Origin: Lineus longissimus
Lineage: Eukaryota > Nemertea > Pilidiophora > Heteronemertea > Lineidae
Length of the DNA stretch: 64,000 nucleotides
Reading direction: 5' to 3'
NCBI RefSeq assembly: GCF_910592395.1
Contig: NC_088313.1
Span: 4,960,501 to 5,024,500 of the forward strand
Under the pieces are notes generated by a model. It saw nothing but the letters and a program-made list of their open reading frames with translations. It was not told the origin of the DNA and ran no database searches. Position numbers and translations under genes: made by a program. Shown in pieces: positions 35,454-47,500 of the stretch (the stretch's first letter is position 1; each line of letters begins with the position of its first letter).

Positions 35454-37520
35454 TTAATTCATAAAGTGGATATGAGACTTCTTGCTGTGTAATGCAAATA
35501 TGAATCCACGAACTGACAGATTTTCCATTGGGACAGCTATAGTAGACCGAGGCAGTTAAGCCCTGACTGAAAGTGTAGCTTAAGAGGTTTATTAGAAAAC
35601 ACTACTTCAAGTGCACAGCTGTGAGAATAATGGCTGTTTGTCATTGTAAGTGTGGTTTATCTGCAGCATACTGACATACTGTAGACCATTTTTATCAAAA
35701 TATAGATAACTTATTCAGATAGGACATGCCTTTCCCTTGGTGAGATTGGTACCCAGTCTACTGACCGGAAGAAATCAGTGGACGCGGTCACGGTCGCCAT
35801 TTTGAACTTCATGACCAGTCAGAGTGCTTCTGTTTTCGTCAGGAAGACGGACGAAGCGTACAAGGGCGTTCATGTATTCACTGCTTCATAATGGCAGGCA
35901 TGACTGATCTGCACATTTCGTCCTGCCATCTATGAGCAGATTGGGTAGCGATTTACAGGCAGGTGGAATACCCGGTGGAATGAAACGAAACGCCAGTGAG
36001 TATAACCACACTTGCAATGAACACAGCTTCTTTCGTGAACGGCACGGTGTAAATGAACCACTGCAGAGACAACAATTTCGACAGATGCGAGGGGTTCACA
36101 CTGACACGGACCTTAATACAATTACATGCATACCAAATTGTTTTGTGATACGCCCTACGCTGAATAGGAATCCCAGGATAAATGTATGATTGTCTATATG
36201 TACAGTGGTCTTCTCGAAATGCTTTACGCTTTTGATAGGTAAGAACCGATCTTTGAGAAATAGTTTTTCCAAAATATAATGTACATCTTATACCATTTGC
36301 TCCGCAGCGTATGTTTGTCCAAAACGCATATACCTTGATGTACGTATGTACGTGCGTATGTTTGTTTACCAAGCTCATTCACTGAACTGTTATCATGAAG
36401 TTCCAGCGATAGAAATATCCCAAGTTGACAGATCATTCCTTCGCTGTTGTAGCGGGCACACCACATAGGCCAGACTGCATTTATCTGTGTATAATGTGGT
36501 CACCACAGCGCCCCTTCCTGTCGGAGCGCGGAAGTCTATGTCGTTGGCAGAACTGGAGACTCTTCCATTCAATCTCGTTCCTTCGCTCCACTAACAAACC
36601 TAAGGGATGGGTTGGACCAAAATAGTTTTGAAAAAAATCGTTATCACAATGTATTAAATCCCCGTACACCATTGAAGAATCTCATTGTTTTTCTGCCAGA
36701 TATTAACCTACTACCTGTAGTTAGTATATGTTCCTACTTAAAATTAGACCGATTAAATGTATGAAAAACCATTCAATATAAAAAAAATAAGTAAATATAC
36801 ATGTAATTATTATAACACTATAAAGTATATCAATCAAATCATATCTCCTCTTATTGGTGTAATGAAAATGATTGAACACATGTTACGCGTCGGTTTGAAA
36901 CGAAGTTCAGGTTTTTATCCGAGAACGGGAAGATTTCTCTGAATGACGTCATCAAGTCAATTGTATTGTATTATTGTTTATAGGCTTACCAGGCATTAAC
37001 ACACTCTTTCATTGCATTTCCGACATCAGGCAACGCGAAATCCGCTGACGAAATATTGTCACTTCGTTCTTGGATCAAAAATCTTAACTTCTCTATTCTC
37101 GGCTGTGACACGCCCAATACAGAATTCTTAGTAAAAAAGGTATACAATGGAAAGTGTACGTGCATGTACATGTAAGCAGACGCTGCATATGTTTTGCGTA
37201 TACCTGCAACAGCCGCAGTGGTCAAACTGTACCCCTCTGGAGTGAGTAATGGACAAATGTATAGTATTTTTATAATTGGAAATAAACTATAGACTTAAAC
37301 AAATTTTGTTTCATTCTCCTTGTTGTAATCTCAATTATCGTCTTCGCCACCCTTTCCGGTCGAAGGACACACCCTGCAGTGCGTATAGTCAGCCTGCCAA
37401 CGGATCAACTACATGCATGAACATGAAGGGCGGTACCCCGAGACGGTAACTTGCTAAAACTCTGTGTCACAAAGTGGTGCATATGTCGCCAACAATATCT
37501 TTCCCCTTCCTCCTGTCCTC
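35454..37520. other. 3' flank of the neurophysin gene and intergenic DNA
   Basis: No further gene is recognised. Frames near 35932-36672 lack motifs. Probably contains the 3'UTR of the neurophysin gene, whose end I cannot place. Confidence 0.4.
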
Positions 37521-37618
37521 ATCTTGACCCTCAATGTATTGACATTACTCAGCTTCCAGACAACGCGCGTCAATACGGGCGTAAGCTAAGGTGGCAATAC
37601 CACTGGAAGTTGAATATG
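37521..37618 (+). repeat. Short repeat with ACAACGCGCGTC core (plus copy)
   Basis: Contains GACATTACTCAGCTTCCAGA then CAACGCGCGTC, GTGGCAATACCACTGGAAG. It lies about 75 bp before the start of the 37.7-52.5 kb duplication unit and is absent from the junction at 52465. Confidence 0.65.
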
Positions 37619-38443
37619 TCTTTCCTGGGCCGTTCTCTCAACGTGGGTCCAGTTCTTCCCTATCGCTCTAGCCACGTGTTCTGTCGGTCGTCGCTACGTG
37701 GTCTTTGGCCTGCCTGGGCGCCGCTTGCCATTCGGGTTCCACCTGAGTGCGCTTGCCTGGGGATGTTGTTCCTAAGCTGTCTTAGGGTTTGGCCCAGCTA
37801 GTTCCACTTCTTCCGCAGCATGCGCACAGTTCTATCTGCTCTTAGTTTCCTTGCACCCCAGGGCGGCACGGGGACCCCGCAACGTATCACGTATCCGCGA
37901 CCGGATCCTTACTTACAAACTGGGGCTACAATCTAGAGGGTTGCTCGTTTACAATACGTCGCTCTCCGTGCTATCAGGAGCCCATGCAAAACACGCTTCA
38001 ATTGTAGACGGCGTCAATTCTATGTCGATCTGTCGTCGATCCCTGAAAGGGGTGATACCGGGTTTGCCCGCTGCATAAGTCGGGCCGAGATATACCACGA
38101 CCAGATTACATCTGTCATGGGTGGGTGTTGAGCTATCGAACATCTTTCCTCCAAGACAATTCAAGTTATACTGTCAGGCTACCGATCACCTAGTAATTCA
38201 ACCCACAAAATTGATACAAGTGGCCCAGATTAAATGCTCACTAACAAGTGAAGCAAAAAGGTCGTTTCATACGCATTGTTTGTGGTTAAAAATCGCCACT
38301 TTCTGGAGAGTAAAAAGGTCATGGGAGGTGTCCCACCCGCCGACAACCATTCCACCTACGCAGCCGCGTCTTCAGCTGCTCAGAGTTCCACATGCTGGGA
38401 TGTTTCACCTGCAGCAGACGTTTTATAACCAACGAAGGATACA

Positions 38444-38452
38444 TATATAAAA
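38444..38452 (+). promoter_or_regulatory. TATA box of GPCR gene 1
   Basis: TATATAAAA lies 61 bp upstream of the start codon, with CAGTTGC initiator-like sequence about 30 bp downstream. The copy before GPCR gene 2 keeps the core but has lost one TA. Confidence 0.6.
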
Positions 38453-38506
38453 TACCATGTCGTCGATTACATCGTTCAGTTGCTTCAGATCTTGAGACCA
38501 GCTACC

Positions 38507-41500
38507 ATGGGAGTGAATAACACCACCAGCCTTTCCCTAGGGGTAAGTTGAAACTGAGTTCACTTTGTAGTCGGTAACCCGTGATACGGGTAGATTTAGT
38601 CGCCCTTTTACTTCGTCCCTATTGAAGACACTAACGACCCAATGCCACTGACGCCTTATTCGCTCACTTCCGTAATTCAACATCAGTTGTGCGGATGCCC
38701 TTTCCTAGTAGTGGAGATCAGAGTACCCAGTCTTCCTTAAACTAGCTCACACTCTTAGAAATAAAGGTTCCTGAGCTTCTGAAAAACCTTTCATGATTTT
38801 TTCGGCTAACACAAATATGCATACCGTAGCAATTTTTCAGCGAAGTGAAGTTAGAGGTTTTTCACGATCCCAAAAACCATTTCGTTGGGTTTTTCATTTT
38901 ACCAAAACCCTCTACGGGTACAAAATGGTGTTTATTGGTTTTTCAGAAACTTAAAAACCTTTTTATTTCTAAGAGTGCTATAGCTGAAATTGGGCCTAGT
39001 CTTATTTATCGATGACACAGCTTTATCTGTAACATATCATATAGCATAATGCACTTCTTTTGCAGCAGAACAATTCCGCATCGGAGAGAATGGCACCACA
39101 AGTGAATCACACGATCAGCAATGCTGCAATCGGTCTAGGTTCCATTGTTTGTGTTGTAAATGGTTATATAATTTACCATCTGAGGAAGAAAAAAGGACTG
39201 ATCGGAAGCGGCCTAGGTATGTATGTAATAATAAAAGTCCAATTTTAGCTCACATCAGCCACCTATCATCTCATCCCAATAAGTCAAATCCCCACCTTTA
39301 TATACAGCAGGCAGCTCGTTACAGGGGCTGCGCGATCTCTTAGCCGTGTGTGTCAAGATGTCACCGGATCGGCGCTATAGAGTCTGTTAAAGTCCTCAAT
39401 GAGATTCTTCCCTTTGGCAGTGGCTCCTTGTACAATGTGGTGTTTCTGTTACTGTCATCATCCAATAACCGCGGCATGGCTGCGGCCAATTTTGGCATAT
39501 CGTCAAAAGATGGCGCAGCTAACGGCCAGTTTCCTCCGATAGACTTATCAAAAACCTCAGTACAGGGGTATCAGCCGTCGCTGCCGTAAGCCACTTTTTA
39601 ATTGGCTATAGCATGTAAAGAACATGTACACTGTACATTTGGGTACACACTTGATGCGGTATCTTCATTTTAGATGATCGAACTCGGCTAATTTTATCAG
39701 ATTCTGTAATGAATTGTTTGTTGGTTTGAGCGGGTCTCACGGCGAATTCCTTGGCGGCGAGTCCCAGAATCAGTCATCTAGACACCCAATGTTGACATTG
39801 GTCAGCTTCCAGACAACGCGTGGCGCAGGCTACGGCGGATATATCGCTGGAAGTTCAGTATGAGAATCAGTCTGTTCACCGCCATCTGGTCGCGATGATA
39901 TAGTTTCTGACCCATTTGGAGCAGTTTCCATGCGTGGGGAAATTCGTCGGAATAAGCGAGGAGAAACCGCAGGTGAGTTGAATGCTCGGAAGTCCAGGCC
40001 ACACTGGGAGTTGGTGCGAGGCCATGTGTGGGGTGTGATGAGTACCGGTATTCTAGAACCGCGAAAAGGCGGTTAAGGGGTCGTCTTGGCTAAGCCCAGT
40101 CACCACCAGGGGCCAGGGGAGGGGGTCTAAACCCACGCATTAGGACGTTTCGAGAGGCAATGTCAATCTTGACACTAGATTCGTTTCCTGTAATTTCGTT
40201 CCCTACAACGCAATTTCGGCACGGGGGCGATTTGAGGCAATGTGTGAGATGTGTGAGGTGTGATGTAGCGGATATTCTAGAACGTCGCCAGGCGATGCAG
40301 TTACGTATCAAAATGAAATTCCTGGTTTACATGTAGCTAAGGGCTCGTTTTGGCCAAGCCCATCAAGGCGTCAGCAGAGGATCTGCCCATGGATGGGAAC
40401 CGAATAGGGTTTTTTTAATAAGGATGGTTCGAATCGGCGACTGGAAGTATCGTGACTAATGTATGTGTTAGGTGAAGAGTATTCAAGAACGTCGACAGTA
40501 AGGGCTGGCGCCACGGCAACCTGGGGATCTGTCCATGTTGTGAGGCCTGATGAGTATTCTATGAAAGGCAGCTGCGTTGACGTATACATGTATTAGAATG
40601 CCATAAAATTTGATTAAATTAGATAAAATCAAAATAGAATTCGGCGGCCGCTGGAATGAGCCCGTGTGTAGAAGCGTTCTGGGGGTCTGACCATGGCCGC
40701 ACCGGATTAGACGGCTGATGATTGAACACCAGCATATACCGGTAACTGCAGAACTTGACGAGAAGAAACAAAGAGTTTTGATGTATTCGGGTACTGAGAT
40801 GGACCATTTCTCGAACGGGAGTCTTGGGGCCCTCTTCAAAAAAATTTTGAAAATGTCAAATTTTAATTCTCAGAGATCTGTTTCACGATACAATCATTGA
40901 TGATAGTCCTCTTACTAAAAATCACAAAGTCATTCTCTGTTGGTTATATGGATTTTCGTACCATTTCTATCCGCAAAGGGCTAACCCGCAATGTCGATGG
41001 TTACTGGCATTTTTTTTTTTTTTACAAAGAGTTTATTCGGTTTATATTGCACATTTTTTTTACAGTTAAAAGCCGAAGGCTTAAACTACTGCAAAATAAA
41101 AATATATGCAAATAGTTACATAAGTTTATGAAGATACGAATAGTGACATAAGTTTTTTAAAGATAATTTGAAGAGATATACAGAATATATAATTGAGAAA
41201 CATGTGAAGTTGATATGTAGTGAATTTCGCAAAAAAGAGAAAAAAAAAGGATAGATAGTTTGGAAAGTGCAGGGGGGCGGGGGTGCAAGAGTTAGGAATG
41301 ATCATACGAGTTTGGGGTTGGCGGAAACGGAAAAGAGGGGGGGGGGTCAGATATTTTTCTTTGAGTTAGATTGGAAAACGATTTGTGGATGAAATGAATT
41401 TTAGGGTTGATTTGATAAGGAGAGCATTTTCGAGGTTGGAGAAAGATGGATGGCCGTTGAGAAGGATGTTTGAGTTTAGAGTTGCATTATGGATGTGTGT

Positions 41501-44500
41501 TATTTGGAGGGTATTGGCGATTAGGGAGTTGCGTTGGTTTTCGTACTTAGGACAGTCGAGAAAAAAGTGTGAAGAGGTTTCTGGAACATGCATTGGGCAC
41601 ATGAGGCAAGTGGGGGTTTCCGAGACGTGGTTTAGGTATAGGTCAGATGTTAGTCCGCTGCAGTTGTTTCGCATACGTGTGAGAATGATGTTAAGTGGGC
41701 GAGGGCCGATGTCTAGCCAGGAGGGGATTGGTTTGATAGAGAATTCTGGCAGTTTGGTTAGGGAATATTTGTAAGAGTTTAGAGTTGGTTTCGCACGTAT
41801 AGAAAGGTCGAGAGCATTCCAGTCACGGATTGTAGAAGGGAAGAAGCTTGAGTAGAGGCTATTTGTGCGGCAAAGGAAAGGTGTTATATTGTTGTTTGTA
41901 GCTAAACGTGTGTTATGGTAGTGACTATCGACGGTTAGTTCTGGGATGAGGTCTTTGAGGTAGGTTGGTGCAAGTCCGTTTAAAATTTTGTAGAACATTA
42001 CGAGGCGATGGAATTTCCTGCGCTTTTCGAGTGGTAGAAGGCCAGATTCTCTGTAAAGGTCGCGGTGGTGAGAGCTGATTGTTAATCCTGTTATACATCG
42101 CATTGCATTGATTTGAGTTTTTTCCAGTTTTGCTGCTAAGTTCTGGGGGAGTCCGTCCCATACTACGTCTGCGTATTCGAGCTTGCTTCTGACAAATGTC
42201 TTGTAGAGCGTTAGTAAAGTTTGTTTATCCGTTTTGTATTTGATGTTTTGTAGTATGCCAAGTCTGCGGTTTGCGGTCGTAACGATTGACTGGATATGGT
42301 CTTCCCAGGTTCCTTTGTCGTTGAAAGTTAATCCGAGGTGCTTGTGTGACTTGGCTTGATCAATTGCGACGTTGTTGAGATGACAGTGGATAACAGAGGG
42401 TTGTCTCCGCCTGCTCGTAATCAGATACAGCGTTTTTGTTGCGTTGTAGGTGATGGCCCATTTCATTGCCCATGCGTAAAGTTTGTTTATATCCTGCTGG
42501 ATTTCGGGCGTGCATGCTATGAGGTTTCGTGATGCGAATGCGTTTGAAGTGTCGTCGGCAAACAGTCTCGTTCTGCCGTTGGTTTCCTCCGTGACGTCGT
42601 TTATGTAGACCAGGAACATCAGTGGGCCTAGGATAGATCCTTGGGGGACGCCAGCGTTGACTCGAAGCCACTCTGAGGATTTTCCGTTGATTACAACCCG
42701 TTGTTGCCTGTCTTGGAGGTAGCTCTTGAACCATTATAGCAGGTTTCCTCTGATGCCAAACTGGTAAAGTTTCGATGCGATGCCTTTATGAGAAGTCTTG
42801 TCAAAGGCTTTGGAAATGTCACAGAATAGTGAGAAAACTTCCTTCTGTTCGTCGAGGTCCATTAGTAATTGATGGTTTATTTCAAGGAGTTGGGTAACTG
42901 CAGAGTGGTTAGCCAGGAATCCAGATTGGTTCTTCGAGATGAGCAAACGGAGATGGTTGTAGACATTTCTGTGGACAATTTTTTCGAAAAGTTTTCCTAT
43001 GACACTGAGGAGGGAAATGGGTCTGTAGTTGGATTTATCATGCCTGTCACCTTTCTTGAATATGGGGGTAATGTTTGCTTTTTTCCATGTTTCTGGGAAT
43101 ATGTTTTCATTCAGGGATCTGTTGAAAAGGATGTGGAGCGGTTTGGTCAATTGGAGCGTCAATGAATGAACTATGCGAGGGCTGATGCCGTCTGGGCCGA
43201 TGGCCTTGTTAGTGTCCATGATGGCGATTTGATCGGCGATATCCTGCTCTGTGATTATGATGTCGTTGAGCTCGTTGTTGGTGAGGTTTGGGAGTTCTCC
43301 TTGGGCGGGTATGTTTGTCTCATCTACGTTGCAGATTTTGGCAAAGTGAGCGTTGAGGATGTTGGCCTTGGTTGTAGGGTCGTCTACGGATAACCCATTG
43401 ACATTTAGTGAAGGAGTTGTGTTGTTTTTGCTTTGACCGCAGATGCTTTTGGCGAGTTTCCACCAGTCTTTATCCTTTCTTCCATTTTTCAATTTGTCCG
43501 TTATCGACGAAAGGTGGGAATCCTTTGCCTTCTTGATCAGTGAGATAACGTGGTTTCGTTGTTTTTTGAAAATATCATAATCGATGTTAGAACCGGATTT
43601 CTTTGCTTTTCCAAAGAGCTTGTTTCTTTTGTTGATTTCTATTTTGATCTCGGCGGTTATCCAGTTCTTATCGTTTGAAGAGAATTTGATCCGCTGGAAG
43701 GGGATGAATCTTTTACTTGTCTCAAGTAGGGTGCTGGTGAAGACTTCTACCGCTACATTGAGGTTGGCCGTGTGTAGAAGGTTGTCCCAATCCACGCTTG
43801 ACATTTCTTGTTTGAGGTCATTCCAGTTTGCCTTGCTGAACTGCCAGATCGGGCGCTTGAATGCTGCTTTGGGGTTGGTTTGGGGTATGTCGACTACCAC
43901 GGGACAATGGTCGCTGATGCCCTGAGGGAGGACGTTTACATCGGAGAAGAAGTCGGGCTGACCTACAATTATTGGATCAATGAGGGATTGGTTGTGAGAA
44001 GTGAAGTGGGTCGGAGTATTGACGAGTTGGAACATGTTGAGGGAGTCTATGATGAGTGATAGGTGACCTGGGTTGTCTTTCAGTAGGTTTTGGTTGAAGT
44101 CTCCAACGAGCATAACCGTTTGCTGACCAAACAAGCCGACGACGTTTGAAACGTTAGCATAAAGTTTGTCCCAGTAGGCGACGGGGAGTGCCGGATTTCT
44201 GTAGCCCACACCGATGATCAGGTGGCCCGTTTGGTGGGTCACCTTGACCCATAGCAGTTCCAGTTCTGGTTCTTCGAGGTGATCTAGGCGTTCGCCGATG
44301 AGGGTGTCGGAAAGCTGGAGGCAGACTCCACCACTTGCAATGGTCAGATCCTTTCGGAATACGTCATGGAAGCTTGGTACTAGGATATCCTGGTCTGTGA
44401 TGGAGTTGTCTAGTCTGGTTTCGGATATGCATAATATGTCGATGTCAGGTGGAAGTTCCGCGTAGAGGTTGTCAATTTTGTTGCGTAGGCTGTCGATGTT

Positions 44501-47500
44501 GATAGAGAAAAGTTTGGGCCCGGGATTTAATTCCACGTCTCCTGATAAGAGGATTAGATTTGAAAAGTTGAAGTGTGTGGTTGGGATTGTCGTGACGCTA
44601 GTCCCAGCATGTTCCGATGGAGAAGTGATGGCGAGTAGAATGCAATGTACGGAGAAAGCTAGCGAAGCTAGGAGTAATATATACAGAATGTACGAGGGCA
44701 TGGTGTCAGGGGATGTGTTACACCTGTTTGTGCTCAATTTCCAATTTAGTTTTAAGGATAGTGCCTTGATGTTGCGTTTCGAAGAGATGAACGAAAACGA
44801 TATTTGTTGGAGGGTGATGTAGGACTGGATTGAGAAGGGGTTAAAACGGTTAGCTTCAGGCGCGTGCCTGGATGAAGTGTGGTGCATTGGTGCATGAATG
44901 ACAAAAAAAACGAAGAAGTAGAAAGCAGAGCGTCTAAGCATAGCCCTGTATAGGGCGAGACAGTTTATGAGTGGCGAAAGTGATCGTGGTGAGTGGGCCG
45001 GTAGGCCTTGTCGGGTGGATTAAATGGATAACGATTTTAATGTTGTGGTGGGATGAAATTGATTGTGATGACGGATAAGTTGAACAATGATGATAGAGCA
45101 TGTTTTTGGTAAACATGGAATTGGTACATGTAATTGTGGTTGAGGTAGGATGTGCTTATTTTTGGAGGATTAAATGAATGAATGGTGAGGTCCTGTGGTA
45201 ATGTATAGTGAATAGGAGACGATATCTATAATGATATAGAATTGTGTGGAATTAGTGGCTGCTGGGTTCAAGATAGTTTCTATCAGGGTGACAACTGGGG
45301 GTACTGAATAGGTGTTGGCTGATGGTACTGGTAGCAGTTTTGGCTAATGAGAGTCAAAAAGGAATCGTGCTGAGGATGGGCCAAGAAGGCCAAAGATCTT
45401 ATGAGTTGGTTTGAAGTTTTTAATAGCCGAGGAGAAGAGTTTAGTTGGGTCGCTAGAAGGAAAAAAAAGTTTCAAAAGTTAAAGGGGCAGGTCGGAGAAA
45501 CGTTACGATTGCTACATTGTTGGCTACGATAAAGAGAGATATTGATATGGCGTCACATACGTGATTTAGCCCCCATGAAAGGCCATAGATACAAGTGTTA
45601 CAGTTTTGACTGCTATAATGATAGATGTTTGGTGTGGCGCCACATTCATAAATTAAGCCAAGGGCAGGCCACAGATACTAGTGTTAACAATACTGTCTGC
45701 GATAATGAGATATATTGGTGTGGGGTCACATTCATGATTTAGCCTGGGGAAGGCCACAGATACAAGTGTAATCAATTTCTGACTGCGATGATGAGAGATA
45801 TTGGTATGGCGTCACATTCATGATTTGGCCAAAGGAAGGCCACATTATGCATGTGAAGTACAAAGGTGTATGACTAGGTCTTCTGTACGGGTCGGCTGAT
45901 ATTTGCCACAGAGCTATTTACAGGTTGAAATGTACCTGGATTAATCATGCCTTATACATGCATGGCGAGTGGGAGGTTTGATTTCAGTAAGATTTATCAG
46001 CATGTAACTATGAAAAATAAAGAATTACTTGCACAGAACTTAGATCAGAGGGTCAGACATGGGTGATGATAATACCCTTGGACATGAGACATTCATGCGA
46101 CATCACAGTATTTATACAACAGTACTGATTGAGAAATATTCGAATGTTTTAGTCAGTGTGGAAAAAATGTGGAAATGTGAGCACTTGTTTATAGTCACTA
46201 TGTAGGGTCTCTTTCGTGGTTCAGCATGGTGTTCACTAAGTACAATTACGATTTAACCAGTAAGATACACGGCTGGATTAAAAGGAGTAGGACTTGGTAG
46301 CCTTGCGGATAAATTTTGGCACAGTGCCAAATATTGATTTGTGTATGTTTTAAATCCTAACCCTTTAAAGTCATTGAACCATGTTTCTTGACAAGGAGAG
46401 ATACTCACATTGTGTGTTGACAAGTAATCCAGGTTTTCGAGTTATTTTCACGTGAACGGTAGAAGATTTTGAATATATATGATATCACTTAAGGTTATCC
46501 GATAAAGTTCAGAGAAGTAGATGCGCCACGGATTGTCTTGCCGAGGCAATTCCGTGAGGAACTGTCATGGGTCTGATTAGTAGCAAAAGCAAAGTAAGCA
46601 CAGAAGAGTCCAAAGAACACGGAAGAGTCAAACGAAGGCACTAAGTGTCCTCGGGGGGCCGTTCATCCATGGGCTCGGAGTCCTGGTTGATGTTGACTGT
46701 TGGTTCCTCCTGGCGCTGGTCAGCAGACAGGGACAATGGTACTGGTTGGGAGAAGGATGAGGGCAGCTCTGTCTGAACCATTGACTTCGGTTTGGCTTTG
46801 GCTGGGGCACTGTCATTAGATGATTCAGCTGTTTCCTTTGCTGGAGTGGATTGGAGCGATGGTACGCTGTCGATCACGTGGATCTGTGACGGGACCCAGG
46901 CAGTTGATGTAGCCGGTGTTTCCGCTGGATTTGATGGCATTCACAACACGCATTGGCCAATAACCTTTAAAATGTCAGTTTCATCTTCTTCTCTTTTCAG
47001 GGATGCAATTCACGCACTACCTGGCTTGTTTGACGCTACGAATCATGTTTTCGATCTCGACCATGGTCCCCTCAATCGTTACTGACGGTTCGGTTGGAGG
47101 TGATGCCTGGTGCCAGGTAGCAGCGCTGCTTACCAGCGGCTTCCGGCACACGATGGCTGTGTTCACCATTGCCTTGCTCGTCGATCGGTAGGTTACATAT
47201 TTAAAAGGACACATCTAATTTTAACTTCCACCAGTGAGAGTTTCTGGTTTAACTCGGTATGAAGAATCTGCTGCTGATCGGCCAGAGCGCCAAAACCAAA
47301 TCCGAAATGGCCGCTTTGGAAGCCATGGCAAAAATAGACTCCGAGGACAGTTCATTGTGCCATCCTAATTGGATCTTCGGGCGAGGGACGAGGCTGGTCC
47401 ACTGCATCCGGGCAAAAACGGCTGGTTTTTCTTCTTATCTCACTGTTTACTAATAGCAAAGTCCAAAATGGCTGCTCCGGGCAGGATGAAACATGTTGGA

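Larger units (their letters stand above)
41005..46941 (-). mobile_element. Non-LTR retrotransposon (LINE), nearly intact, with target duplication
   Basis: Unit 2 has the uninterrupted site GGTTACTGGCATTCACAACA (56737-56756). In unit 1 the same sequence is split by 5.9 kb. On the left TGGCATT (41005-41011) runs into a T-stretch to 41023, which is the poly-A tail of a minus-strand element. On the right TGGCATT recurs (46935-46941). The 6-7 bp duplication and A-tail are target-primed reverse transcription signatures. Coding lies at 44941-41366, with a 3'UTR to 41024. About 2 kb 5' of it contains 86-bp tandem repeats and no recognisable ORF1. EN/RT motifs fit the CR1/L2/Jockey group; the exact clade is not resolved. 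It sits antisense in GPCR1 intron 2. Confidence 0.95.

Noticed and set aside
37851-38078. 75-codon frame repeated at 52621-52848
   Set aside because: Retained in both units, but the duplication is recent, so an open frame is weak evidence. No motif, and the opposite strand is equally open in unit 1.
40424-40446. tRNA B-box-like GGTTCGAATCGGC
   Set aside because: No matching A-box upstream and no cloverleaf can be folded around it.
42869-44822. Several plus-strand frames of 75-117 codons inside the LINE
   Set aside because: They are antisense shadows of the endonuclease/RT frame.
46641-46940. 99-codon frame at the LINE 5' end, considered as ORF1
   Set aside because: Its first codon lies in the target-site duplication and therefore in host DNA, and it has no coiled coil, zinc knuckle or RRM signature of LINE ORF1 proteins.
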